Shown in pieces: positions 53,533 through 61,835 of a stretch of DNA of 64,000 bases. Position numbers and translations under genes: made by a program. The notes below the pieces were generated by a model, which searched no databases, had not been told where the DNA came from, and worked only from the letters and a program-made list of their open reading frames with translations. Origin of the DNA: Pseudomonadota bacterium. GTDB taxonomy: Bacteria > Pseudomonadota > Gammaproteobacteria > Burkholderiales > Burkholderiaceae_C. The first letter of the stretch is position 1; every line of letters starts with the position of its first letter. The stretch is from NCBI GenBank assembly GCA_021848345.1, contig JAJZUV010000014.1, forward strand, positions 1-64,000. Reading direction: 5' to 3'.

Positions 53533-54606
53533 ATGGACATCTGCATTCTGGGCGGAGGACACGGCAGCCACGCGGCGGCCGCGGACCTCTCCGCCGCCGG
53601 GCATACGGTGCGCCTGTGGCGACGCGACGCCGGGGCGCTGGCCGCCCTGGGCACGCCGCCGTCCATCGATCTGGAGGACGCCGGCGGCACGTGCCGGGTG
53701 GACATCGCGCTGGCCACCGACGACATCGCCGAGGCCCTGCGCGGCGCGCACCTGGTCCTGATCCCGCTGCCGGCCACCGCGCAGGACGACCTCGCGCGGC
53801 GCATGGCCCCGCACCTGACGGACGGCCAGGTGGTGTTCCTCGCGCCCGGCAGCTTCGGCAGCTACGCGATGGCGCGCCGCGTGCGCGAACTCGGCAACCC
53901 GGCGGCGGTGCTGTGGGCCGAGACGGGCACGCTGCCCTACCTGGCGCGCAAGCAGGGGCCGCGCCACGTGCGCGTGTCGGCGCGCGCGGTGCGCCTGCCG
54001 GTGGGCGTGTATCCGGCGCATGCGGCCGACGCGGCGCTGGCCGTGATCTCCCAGGCCTACCCCTGCGTGCACGCCTGCGGCAACGCGCTTTCGGGGGCCC
54101 TGATGAACGCCGGCCCGGTGATCCACCCGCCGCTGATGGTCATGAACGCCGCGCCGCTGCAGCATTTCCCAGCCTGGGACATCCACGCCGAAGGCACGCA
54201 GCCGGCGGTGCGCGCGGTCACCGACGTGCTGGACCGCGAGCGCATCGCGGTGCGCGAGGCGCTGGGCTACCGTGCGCCGCATTACCCGCTGGCCGACCAC
54301 TACACCAGCGACCGCTGGATGTACGGCGACGCCCACCGCGCGCTGGTGCGCTCCGGCGACTGGCGCGAGCACATCGACCTGCACGGGCATCGCTACATCG
54401 CCGAGGACACCGAGATCGGGCTGGCCTTCCTGGCCTCGGTGGCGCGCGAGGCCGGCGTGGACGCACCGACCGCCGACGGGCTGCTGGCCATCGTCGGCGC
54501 CTTTCTCGGACGCGACCTGCGGCGCGGTCCGCGCACCCTGGCCGCCCTCGGCCTGCAAGGCCTGGACCCGCGCGAGTTGAGCCGCAGGCTGCACGACGGG
54601 GATTGA
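53533..54606 (+). CDS. NAD(P)-dependent octopine/nopaline-type (opine) dehydrogenase family protein
   Basis: A 357-residue protein. An N-terminal Rossmann domain (DICILGGGHGSHAAAADLSAAGH) is followed by the octopine-dehydrogenase C-terminal domain, recognisable from NALSGALMNAGPVIHPPLMV with the catalytic His, and HYTSDRWMYGDAHRALV. Family members reduce or oxidise the bond between an amino acid and a 2-oxo acid, and others act on related hydroxy/oxo substrates. ATG 53533 follows GAGGGATGAG. It ends 7 bases before the hydroxyacyl-CoA dehydrogenase, forming a two-gene unit. Confidence 0.85.
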   Translation: MDICILGGGHGSHAAAADLSAAGHTVRLWRRDAGALAALGTPPSIDLEDAGGTCRVDIALATDDIAEALRGAHLVLIPLPATAQDDLARRMAPHLTDGQVVFLAPGSFGSYAMARRVRELGNPAAVLWAETGTLPYLARKQGPRHVRVSARAVRLPVGVYPAHAADAALAVISQAYPCVHACGNALSGALMNAGPVIHPPLMVMNAAPLQHFPAWDIHAEGTQPAVRAVTDVLDRERIAVREALGYRAPHYPLADHYTSDRWMYGDAHRALVRSGDWREHIDLHGHRYIAEDTEIGLAFLASVAREAGVDAPTADGLLAIVGAFLGRDLRRGPRTLAALGLQGLDPRELSRRLHDGD

Positions 54607-54613
54607 GCCCGCG

Positions 54614-55627
54614 ATGACCACACCGGATCTCGACACGCGGCCGCCACGCTACGCGGCCGTCGGCGCCGGCCGCATGGGCCGGGGCATCGCGCTGGCCTTC
54701 GCCTGGGCCGGCCACCGCATCGCCCTCATCGACCTGCGGCGGCGCGACGCGCAGGCGCTGCAGGCGCTGCGCGCCGACGTGGATGCCGAGCTGCGCGCCA
54801 GCCTGGCCGCGCTGGTGGAACTCGGCGCCATCGACGCCACGCTCACCGAGGCGGTGCTGGCGCGCATCGTCTGGACTGCCGAGGACCAGGCCGACGCGGC
54901 GCTGGCCGGTGCCGAGCTGATCCTGGAGGGCGTCACCGAGACCCCGCAGGCCAAGCGCGAGGCCTTCGAACGCATCGGGCGCTGCTGCGCGGCCGACGCG
55001 CTCATCGCCTCCACCACCAGCAGCATGGCGGTGGACCAGCTGGCCGCGATGGTGCGCGGGCCCGAGCGCTTCCTGAACATGCACTGGCTCAATCCGGCCT
55101 ACCTGATGCCGGTGGTCGAGCTCAGCGTGCACGCGGGCACCGACGCCGGCGCGCTGGCGCGCACGCGCGAACTGCTGGAGTCCATCGGCAAGCTGCCGGT
55201 GGTGTGCGGCGCCGCCCCGGGCTACATCGTGCCGCGCCTGCAGGCCCTGATCATGAACGAGGCCGCGCGCATGGTCGAGGAGGGCGCCGCCAGCGCCGAG
55301 GACATCGACCGTGCCACGCGCTTCGGCCTGGGTCTGCGCTTCGCCGCGCTGGGGGTGCTGGAGTTCGTCGACTTCGGTGGTGTGGACATCCTCTACCACG
55401 CCAGCCGCGAACTCGGTGCGAGCGTCAGCGCGCAGCGCTACGCCACCCCCGACGTGATCCGCGCCATGATGCAGCGCGGCGAGCTCGGCCTGAAAAGCGG
55501 CCGGGGTTTCTACGACCACGCCTCACGCGACGCCCGCGCCTATCGGCTCGACGTGCTGCGGCGATCCCTGGAGATGTTGCACCATGCCCGACTCTGGCAT
55601 CCGCCCAGCCCCGACACCCTCGGCTGA
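54614..55627 (+). CDS. 3-hydroxyacyl-CoA dehydrogenase family protein
   Basis: A 337-residue single-chain dehydrogenase. The NAD site is VGAGRMGRGIALAFAWAGH, with ILEGVTETPQAKREAFERIG and the catalytic His in MHWLNPAYLMPVVELS (compare HFxNPxxxMxLVE). The C-terminal domain has PGYIVPRLQALIMNEAARM and LKSGRGFYDH. It oxidises 3-hydroxyacyl-CoA (or a 3-hydroxy acid of related shape) to the 3-oxo form. Together with the upstream opine-type dehydrogenase it probably serves the same catabolic route. Confidence 0.9.
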   Translation: MTTPDLDTRPPRYAAVGAGRMGRGIALAFAWAGHRIALIDLRRRDAQALQALRADVDAELRASLAALVELGAIDATLTEAVLARIVWTAEDQADAALAGAELILEGVTETPQAKREAFERIGRCCAADALIASTTSSMAVDQLAAMVRGPERFLNMHWLNPAYLMPVVELSVHAGTDAGALARTRELLESIGKLPVVCGAAPGYIVPRLQALIMNEAARMVEEGAASAEDIDRATRFGLGLRFAALGVLEFVDFGGVDILYHASRELGASVSAQRYATPDVIRAMMQRGELGLKSGRGFYDHASRDARAYRLDVLRRSLEMLHHARLWHPPSPDTLG

Positions 55628-55658
55628 CGCGGGCCCGCGCGGCGGGCACGCGACATTT

Positions 55659-56123
55659 TCAGTCGGCCGCCTCGTTGAGCTCGATGATCCGGCGCAGCAT
55701 GGCTTTGAGCTCGGACGCATGCTCCGTGCCCAGCGGCTCCAGCACGCGCTTTTCGTGCGCCTTGGCCTGCGTGAGCAGTCCGGCCACCACCTGCTGACCC
55801 GCGGATGTGATGCGCACCAGGGTCACGCGGCGGTCGCTGGGGTGGGCGAAGCGCTCGACGTAGCCGCGCGCCTCCATGCGGTCCAGCATGCGCGTGACCG
55901 TGGGCTGCTTGTTCAGCGCCACGCGCGCGATCTCCCCCACGCTGCGTCCGGTGCTGTCGGTGAGCGTGGCGAGGATGCGCCACTCGCCGACGCTGAAGCC
56001 GCCGGCCTGCACGATGCGATGGAACTCGGCCGAGATCAGGTGGCTGGCGCGCGCGAGCAGGGCCGCCAGGTAGTCATCGACGAAGGTGCCTTCCGCTGCA
56101 GTCGTGTCCGCTCGTGCGCCCAT
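55659..56123 (-). CDS. MarR-family transcriptional regulator
   Basis: A 154-residue winged-helix dimer-forming regulator: ISAEFHRIVQAGGFSVGEWR, then LTDSTGRSVGEIARVALNKQ and the recognition-wing segment MEARGYVERFAHPSDRRVTL with the conserved DxR. ATG 56121-56123. It is divergent from the Rieske reductase gene with 65 bases between the two starts, the typical layout for repression of both by one operator. The ligand would be an aromatic acid or its CoA ester (inference). Confidence 0.92.
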   Translation of the reverse strand: MGARADTTAAEGTFVDDYLAALLARASHLISAEFHRIVQAGGFSVGEWRILATLTDSTGRSVGEIARVALNKQPTVTRMLDRMEARGYVERFAHPSDRRVTLVRITSAGQQVVAGLLTQAKAHEKRVLEPLGTEHASELKAMLRRIIELNEAAD

Positions 56124-56188
56124 GCGCGCATGATACGGGCGGGGTTCGCGCGTGCATCCTGGGTTCGACGCAATGGGGGCGCACGGTG
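56124..56188. promoter_or_regulatory. marR-reductase divergent promoter
   Basis: Only 65 bases separate the starts, so the MarR protein and the oxygenase genes must share control sequence. GCGCATGATACGG (56126-56138) and CGCGTGCATCC (56149-56159) are the only near-repeat halves; no perfect palindrome is present. Confidence 0.4.
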
Positions 56189-57160
56189 ATGCAGGTTCGC
56201 GTGGCCGAAGTGCAGGCCTTCAATCCGCTGGTGCGCGGCTTGCTGCTCGAGCCGGTGCCCGGCGTGCTGCTGCCGGGTTACGCGCCGGGCGCGCATGTGC
56301 GCGTGCAGGTGCGCTTGCCCGACGGCGCCGAGGACTGGCGCGCCTATTCGTTGATCGATGCGGAGGCTCCGCGGGACGCCGGAGCGGCGCGTCCGAGCTA
56401 CCGCATCGCCGTGCGTCTGGAACAACCCGGGCGCGGCGGATCGCGGTTCATGCACGGTCTGCGCGCGGGCGACACGCTGCGCATCGAGCAGCCGCGCAAC
56501 GACTTCGAGTTGCAGGCGCGGCCGGGCCAGGCGGTGCTACTGGTGGCCGGCGGCATCGGCGTGACCCCGCTGGTGGGCATGGCCGCGCGCTGCCGCGCCG
56601 CCGGCATCGCGGTGCGCATGGTCTACGCCGGGCGCAGCCTGTCGCTCATGGCCTTCGTGCCTGAGCTGCGCGCGCTGCTCGGCGAGGCGCTGCGACTGCA
56701 CAGCGACGAGCAGCAGGGGCGGGCGCTCGACGTGGCGGGCCTGCTGCGCGATTGCGCACCCGACGAGCAGGTCTACCTGTGCGGCCCGGGCGCGATGCTC
56801 GATGCCGCGCGAGCCGCCGCCGAGCAACTCGGCTGGCCGCGCGAGCGCCTGCGCTTCGAGAGTTTCGCCGCCGCCGCACCTGGCCAGGGCGACCAGGGTT
56901 TCGAGCTGGTGCTGGCGCAGTCCGGGCGCACCCTGCAGGTGCCGCCCGGGCAGACCATCCTGGAATGCCTGGAGGCCCATGGCTGCGATCCCCTGTTCGA
57001 TTGCCGGCGCGGCGACTGCGGAGTCTGCGCGGTGCCGGTGCTGGAGGGTGAGGTGGACCACCGCGACCACGTGCTCAGCGCGGCCGAGCGTGCATCGGGC
57101 AAGGTGATCCAGATCTGCATCTCGCGCGCCCGCGGCGCGCGCCTGGTGCTGGACATGTGA
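56189..57160 (+). CDS. Rieske oxygenase reductase, PDR/VanB type (flavin plus [2Fe-2S])
   Basis: A 323-residue electron-transfer subunit. FAD/FMN domain: WRAYSLIDAEAP and the PGRGGSRFMHGLRAGD loop. NAD domain: LLVAGGIGVTPLVGMAARC, with YLCGPGAMLDAAR. A C-terminal plant-type ferredoxin domain has C272-x4-C277-x2-C280 and a fourth Cys near 309 (IQICISRA). This order, flavin-NAD-ferredoxin, is the phthalate-dioxygenase-reductase/VanB class. It moves electrons from NADH to the oxygenase encoded next. ATG 56189 is preceded by an in-frame GTG at 56186. Confidence 0.92.
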   Translation: MQVRVAEVQAFNPLVRGLLLEPVPGVLLPGYAPGAHVRVQVRLPDGAEDWRAYSLIDAEAPRDAGAARPSYRIAVRLEQPGRGGSRFMHGLRAGDTLRIEQPRNDFELQARPGQAVLLVAGGIGVTPLVGMAARCRAAGIAVRMVYAGRSLSLMAFVPELRALLGEALRLHSDEQQGRALDVAGLLRDCAPDEQVYLCGPGAMLDAARAAAEQLGWPRERLRFESFAAAAPGQGDQGFELVLAQSGRTLQVPPGQTILECLEAHGCDPLFDCRRGDCGVCAVPVLEGEVDHRDHVLSAAERASGKVIQICISRARGARLVLDM

Positions 57161-57184
57161 AGCCGCATGGGCAAGGAGGGCGCG

Positions 57185-58513
57185 ATGGGCAGATATGACA
57201 ACGCGGCGGCGCTGGCCGCGCTGGTGCGCGACACCGAGGTGCATCGGGACTGCTACGCCGATGCCGAGGTGTTCGAGCTGGAGATGAAGCACCTGTTCGC
57301 CAACACCTGGGTCTACGTGGGCCATGCCAGCCAGGTTCCCAAGGTCGGCGACACCTACGCCACCAGCGTCGGCGACCAGCCCGTGTTCATGGTGCGCCAT
57401 GCCGACGGCAGCGTGCGCGTGCTGCACAACCGCTGCCCGCACAAGGGCGTGCGCCTGGTGCAGGAGGGTTGCGCGCATGCCGGCAAGTTCATTCGCTGCC
57501 CGTACCACGCCTGGACCTTCCGCACCGACGGCAGCCTGCTGGCCGTGCCGCTCAAGCAGGGCTACGACCCGCAGTGCTTCGGCGCCACCGAGGCCGCCGC
57601 CGGGCTGGCCCCGGTCGGCGAGGCGCGGGTGTATCGCGACTTCGTGTTCTGCCGGCTCAACCCCGTGGGGATCGGGTTCGAGGAGTTCTTCGGCGATTCG
57701 CTGTCGACCCTGGACAACATGGTGGACCGCTCGCCCGAGGGCCGGCTCGAGGTGGCCGGCGGCGTGCTGCGCTACATGCACCGCTGCAACTGGAAGATGC
57801 TGGTGGACAACCAGACCGACACCTGCCATCCGATGGTCGCGCACGAATCCTCGGCCGGCACCGCGGTGCGGGTGTGGAACGAGGCGCCGGAGGGAACCCC
57901 CAAGCCGATGGCGGTGGAACTGTTCGCCCCCTTCGTCAATCCCTACGCCTTTTTCGAGGGCATGGGCATCCGGGTGTGGGACAACGGCCATGGCCACACG
58001 GGAGTCTCCGACTCCCTGCATGCCGCCTACTCCCCGGTGCCGGGCTACTGGGAGAGCATGGTGGCCGCCTACGGCGAGCAGCGCGCGCACGCCATCCTGG
58101 GTGACGTGCGGCACAACACCGTGTATTTCCCCAACATCATGGTCAAGGGGCCGGTGCAGACCCTGCGCCTGTTCAAGCCCCTGGCGGTGGACCGCACCCT
58201 GGTGGAGAGCTGGACTTTCCGCCTGGTGGGCGCGCCCGACCTGCTGCTGGAGCGCACCCTCATGTACAACCGGCTGATCAACGCGCCGACCTCGGTGGTC
58301 GGGCACGACGACCTGGAGGTCTACGAGCGCGCCCAGCAGGGGCTGGCCTCGCGCGCGCGGGACTGGCTCAACCTGGCTCGGCTGTACGAGCCCGGCGAGC
58401 GCGAGCGCACGGTGGCCGTGACCAACGGCACGAACGAGCTGCAGATGCGCAACCAGATGCGGGCCTGGGTGCGGTTCATGACCGCCGACATGCCCGAGGG
58501 AGTCGCGGCATGA
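57185..58513 (+). CDS. Rieske-type ring-hydroxylating oxygenase, alpha subunit
   Basis: A 442-residue catalytic subunit. The Rieske motif is C84-P-H86 (RCPHKG) and C105-PY-H108 (RCPYHAW). The mononuclear iron site is D212-x2-H215-x4-H220 (TDTCHPMVAH), with the third ligand in HDDLEVYERAQQG. ATG 57185 has AAGGAGG 7 bases upstream; the ATG at 57167 lacks one. Subunits of this size acting with a beta subunit are of the benzoate/biphenyl/3-phenylpropionate class that dihydroxylates aromatic rings. The substrate is unassigned. Confidence 0.93.
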   Translation: MGRYDNAAALAALVRDTEVHRDCYADAEVFELEMKHLFANTWVYVGHASQVPKVGDTYATSVGDQPVFMVRHADGSVRVLHNRCPHKGVRLVQEGCAHAGKFIRCPYHAWTFRTDGSLLAVPLKQGYDPQCFGATEAAAGLAPVGEARVYRDFVFCRLNPVGIGFEEFFGDSLSTLDNMVDRSPEGRLEVAGGVLRYMHRCNWKMLVDNQTDTCHPMVAHESSAGTAVRVWNEAPEGTPKPMAVELFAPFVNPYAFFEGMGIRVWDNGHGHTGVSDSLHAAYSPVPGYWESMVAAYGEQRAHAILGDVRHNTVYFPNIMVKGPVQTLRLFKPLAVDRTLVESWTFRLVGAPDLLLERTLMYNRLINAPTSVVGHDDLEVYERAQQGLASRARDWLNLARLYEPGERERTVAVTNGTNELQMRNQMRAWVRFMTADMPEGVAA

Positions 58514-59004
58514 ACCCGCCCGTGACAGCCCCCACCGACGCGCAGCTGCTCGACTTCGTCCACGACGAGGCCGAGATGCTGGACGAGCAGCGCTATGAAG
58601 CCTGGCTGGAACTGTTCAGCGCGGACGGCAGGTACTGGATGCCCCTGGAGCCCGGGCAGACCGATGCGCGCCTGCACTGCTCGCTGATGTACGAGGACCT
58701 GATGCTGCTGCGCGTGCGCGTGGAGCGCCTGCGCGGCCAGCGCACCTTCTCCCAGCAGCCGCCCAGCCGCTGCCACCACCTGCTGCAGCGCCCGCGCGTG
58801 GTCTCGCGCGACGACGCCGGCGGCGTCTACACCTGCCGCACCGCCTTCCACTACGTGGAGACGCGCGGCGACGAGCAGACCCTGTACGCCGGCTGGTCCA
58901 CCCACACCCTGGTGCTCGAGGGCGCCGCGCTGCGCATGCGTCTCAAGCGCGTGGACCTGGTCAACAGCGACGCGGCCTTCGGCAATATCCAGTTGTTCAT
59001 GTGA
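58510..59004 (+). CDS. Ring-hydroxylating oxygenase, beta subunit
   Basis: A 164-residue structural subunit of the SnoaL/NTF2-like fold: LDFVHDEAEMLDEQRYEAWL, LFSADGRYWMPLEPGQ, and the WSTHTLVLEGAALRMRLKRVD end are typical of aromatic-ring-hydroxylating beta subunits. It overlaps the alpha gene by 4 bases (ATGA), so an alpha3-beta3 assembly is expected. Two-component alpha-beta oxygenases usually pair with other reductase types, so joining this one to a VanB-type reductase is uncommon. Confidence 0.9.
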   Translation: MNPPVTAPTDAQLLDFVHDEAEMLDEQRYEAWLELFSADGRYWMPLEPGQTDARLHCSLMYEDLMLLRVRVERLRGQRTFSQQPPSRCHHLLQRPRVVSRDDAGGVYTCRTAFHYVETRGDEQTLYAGWSTHTLVLEGAALRMRLKRVDLVNSDAAFGNIQLFM

Positions 59005-59010
59005 GGCCCC

Positions 59011-60669
59011 ATGCCCGACGCGCCGACCGTGGTCTCCCCGCTCCAATCCCTGCCGCTGGCCTACGCGCCGGCGCAGCGCAGCCTGCCTGAACTGCTGATG
59101 CGCCAGGCCGAGCGGCATGCCGGGCGCTGCCTGTTCGTCGCCGGGCACACGCGCTGGAGCTACGCCGACGCGCTGGCCGTGGCGCGGCGCTGGGCCGCGC
59201 AACTGCGCGCAGCCGGCGTGGCCCCCGGCGACCGCGTGGCGCTGCAGTGCTCGAACCGGCCGGAATTCCTGCAGATCCTGCTCGGCTGTGCCTGGGCCGG
59301 TGCCGTGTGCGTGCCCATCAACACCGCGTCGCGCGGGGCCCAGTTGCGCCACATGCTGGACAACTCCGGCGCCACGCTGTTCGTCACCGAGCCCGACGGC
59401 CGCGACGCGCTGCGGGTGATCGAAGCCGACGCCGGGCAGGCGCTGCCCGCGCTGCGCGCCCTGTGGCTGATCGACGCCGAGCCCGACGGCGATGCACGCG
59501 CGCGCGCCTTCCCGCGCGCCGAGGCCGAGCCCGTCGAGTTGGTCGAGGCGGCGCCGGTGCGCCCCGGCGACGACCTGGTGATTCTCTACACCTCGGGCAC
59601 CACCGGCCTGTCCAAGGGGGTGCGCTGCCCGCACGCCCAGTTCTTCTGGTGGGGCGTGCACACGGCCGAGTTGCTGGGCCTCGGCGACGCCGAGATCCTG
59701 CTGACCACGCTGCCGCTGTTCCATACGAATGCGATGAACGCCTTCTTCCAGGCCCTGCTGACCGGCTCCACCCTGGTGGTCGAGCCGCGTTTCTCGGCCT
59801 CCGGCTTCTGGCAGGCGCTGGTCGAGCACCGGGCCACCGTGACCTACGTGCTCGGCGCCATGGTGCCCATCCTGCTGTCGCGTCCCCCCGGCGCGCAGGA
59901 CCAGGCGCACCGCGTGCGCATCGCGCTGGCCCCGGGCGTGCCGCGCCAGTTCCACGCCAGGTTCCAGGAACGTTTCGGTTTCACCCTGCTCGACGGCTAC
60001 GGCTCGACGGAGACCAACTTCGTCATCGGCGCCATCGCTGGCGAGCAACGGCCCGGCACCATGGGGCGGGTGCGCCCCGGCTTCGACGCGCGCGTGGTGG
60101 ACGATGCCGACAACCCCCTGCCCGACGGAACGCCCGGCGAGCTGGTGCTGCGCGCGCAGGAGCCCTTCGCCTTCGCCAACGGCTACTTCGCCATGGACGA
60201 CCGCACCGTCGAGTCCTGGCGCAATCTGTGGTTCCACACCGGTGACCGGGTGCTGCGCGATGTCGACGGCTATTTCCATTTCATCGACCGCCTGAAGGAC
60301 GCGATCCGGCGCCGCGGCGAGAACGTGTCGTCCTACGAGGTCGAGCAGGTGCTGCTCAGCCATCCCGCGGTGGCCGTGGCGGCGGTGTTTCCGGTGCGCA
60401 GCGAACTCGCCGAGGACGAGGTCATGGCGGCCCTGGTCGCGCGCGACGGCGAGCGCATCGATCCCGTCGAACTGGTGGGCTTCTGCGCGCAGCGCATGGC
60501 CTATTTCGCGGTGCCCCGCTACATCGACGTGGTGGAGGCGCTGCCGGCCACCGAGAACGGCAAGATCCAGAAATTCAAGCTGCGCGAGCGCGGCGTGGGC
60601 GCGGCCACCTGGGACCGCGAGCGCGCCGGCGTGGTGCTGCGCCGCCCCGGCGCGGGAGCCGCCCGATGA
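59011..60669 (+). CDS. AMP-forming acyl-CoA ligase
   Basis: A 552-residue ANL enzyme. ATP motif YTSGTTGLSKG starts at Y193, then TLPLFHTNAMNAF, YGSTETNFV, FHTGD, DRLKDAIRRRGENVSSYEVE and the C-terminal lysine in ENGKIQKFK. Features such as the His of PLFHTN point to a carboxylic-acid:CoA ligase (like CaiC or cyclic-acid ligases) rather than a peptide-carrier ligase. It probably activates the acid before or after ring hydroxylation. It starts 6 bases after the beta subunit and overlaps the thiolase gene by 4. Confidence 0.9.
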   Translation: MPDAPTVVSPLQSLPLAYAPAQRSLPELLMRQAERHAGRCLFVAGHTRWSYADALAVARRWAAQLRAAGVAPGDRVALQCSNRPEFLQILLGCAWAGAVCVPINTASRGAQLRHMLDNSGATLFVTEPDGRDALRVIEADAGQALPALRALWLIDAEPDGDARARAFPRAEAEPVELVEAAPVRPGDDLVILYTSGTTGLSKGVRCPHAQFFWWGVHTAELLGLGDAEILLTTLPLFHTNAMNAFFQALLTGSTLVVEPRFSASGFWQALVEHRATVTYVLGAMVPILLSRPPGAQDQAHRVRIALAPGVPRQFHARFQERFGFTLLDGYGSTETNFVIGAIAGEQRPGTMGRVRPGFDARVVDDADNPLPDGTPGELVLRAQEPFAFANGYFAMDDRTVESWRNLWFHTGDRVLRDVDGYFHFIDRLKDAIRRRGENVSSYEVEQVLLSHPAVAVAAVFPVRSELAEDEVMAALVARDGERIDPVELVGFCAQRMAYFAVPRYIDVVEALPATENGKIQKFKLRERGVGAATWDRERAGVVLRRPGAGAAR

Positions 60670-61835
60670 AGCGTCGCCTGGGCTACGAGGACGTGGCGCT
60701 GGCGCTGCCGGTGACCGTGCCCTACGTGCGCTACAGCATCCACGGCGCCCACTGGTTCGTCGGCCAGGCGCTGCGCGCGCTGCTGGATGGCTCGGGCCTG
60801 GGCAAGCAGGACCTCGACGGACTGGCGCTGAGCAGCTTCTCGCTCGCGCCCGACACGGCGGTGGGGGTCACCCAGCACCATGGCCTGTCGCCGCGCTGGC
60901 TGGATCACGTTCCCACCGGCGGCGCCAGCGGGGTGATGGCGGTGCGCAGGGCGGCGCGCGCCGTGCAGTGCGGCGACGCCGAGGTGGTCGCCTGCATCGC
61001 CGCCGACACCCACCACGTGGATTCGTTCCGGCGCATGCTGGGCTCCTTCAGCGACTTCGCGCGCGACGCCACCTATCCCTACGGCGCCGGCGGGCCCAAC
61101 GCGATGTTCGCCTTCATCACCGACCACTACATGCGCAGCTTCGGCGCCACGCGCGAGGACTTCGGGCGCATCGCGGTGGCGCAGCGCGCCAACGCGGCGC
61201 GCAACCCCAACGCCTTGCTGCGCAAGCCGCTGAGCCTGGACGACTACCTGGGCGCACGCCCGATCGCCGAGCCGCTGCACCTGTTCGATTGCGTCATGCC
61301 CTGCGCCGGCGCCGAGGCCTTCCTGGTGTTGTCCACGCAGCGCGCGCGCTCCCTCGGTCTGCCCCACGTGCGCCTGCTGGGCAGCATCGAGCGCCACAAC
61401 GCCTATGCCGACGATCCGGTGATGATCCGCGGCGGCTGGGCCATGGACCGCGACGATCTGTATGCGCAGGCCGGGCTCGGACCCGCCGACGTGGACCTGG
61501 TGCAGACCTACGACGACTATCCGGTGATCGCGATGATGCAACTGGAGGACCTGGGCTTTTGCGCCAAGGGCGAGGGGCCGGCCTTCGTGCGCGCGCACGA
61601 CCTGCGCGTCGACGGGGACTTCCCCTGCAACACCGGCGGCGGGCAGTTGTCCTGCGGCCAGGCGGGCGCCGCCGGAGGCTTCCTGGGCATCACCGAGACC
61701 CTGCGGCAGCTCGCCGCGGGGGCCGAGGGGCGCGCGGTGCCGCAGGCCGAGGTCGGGCTGGTGTCGGGCTTCGGCATGGTCACCTACGACCGTTGCCTGT
61801 GCACCGGTGCGCTGCTGCTGGGAGCCGCGCGATGA
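60666..61835 (+). CDS. SCP-x/Ltp2-like thiolase-fold protein without the acylating cysteine
   Basis: A 389-residue thiolase-superfamily protein. The usual nucleophile position reads GGASG with Gly86 in place of Cys, so classical thiolytic acyl transfer is not expected. GGGQLSCGQAGAAGG and the C-terminal GMVTYDRCLCTG are well kept. The same loss of Cys marks SCP2-thiolase-like lyases such as Ltp2 of steroid side-chain degradation, which cleave by retro-aldol chemistry and need a DUF35 partner; tyrosines Y282 (TYDDYP) and Y374 (VTYDRC) sit in comparable segments. The DUF35 partner is encoded immediately downstream. Confidence 0.85.
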   Translation: MKRRLGYEDVALALPVTVPYVRYSIHGAHWFVGQALRALLDGSGLGKQDLDGLALSSFSLAPDTAVGVTQHHGLSPRWLDHVPTGGASGVMAVRRAARAVQCGDAEVVACIAADTHHVDSFRRMLGSFSDFARDATYPYGAGGPNAMFAFITDHYMRSFGATREDFGRIAVAQRANAARNPNALLRKPLSLDDYLGARPIAEPLHLFDCVMPCAGAEAFLVLSTQRARSLGLPHVRLLGSIERHNAYADDPVMIRGGWAMDRDDLYAQAGLGPADVDLVQTYDDYPVIAMMQLEDLGFCAKGEGPAFVRAHDLRVDGDFPCNTGGGQLSCGQAGAAGGFLGITETLRQLAAGAEGRAVPQAEVGLVSGFGMVTYDRCLCTGALLLGAAR

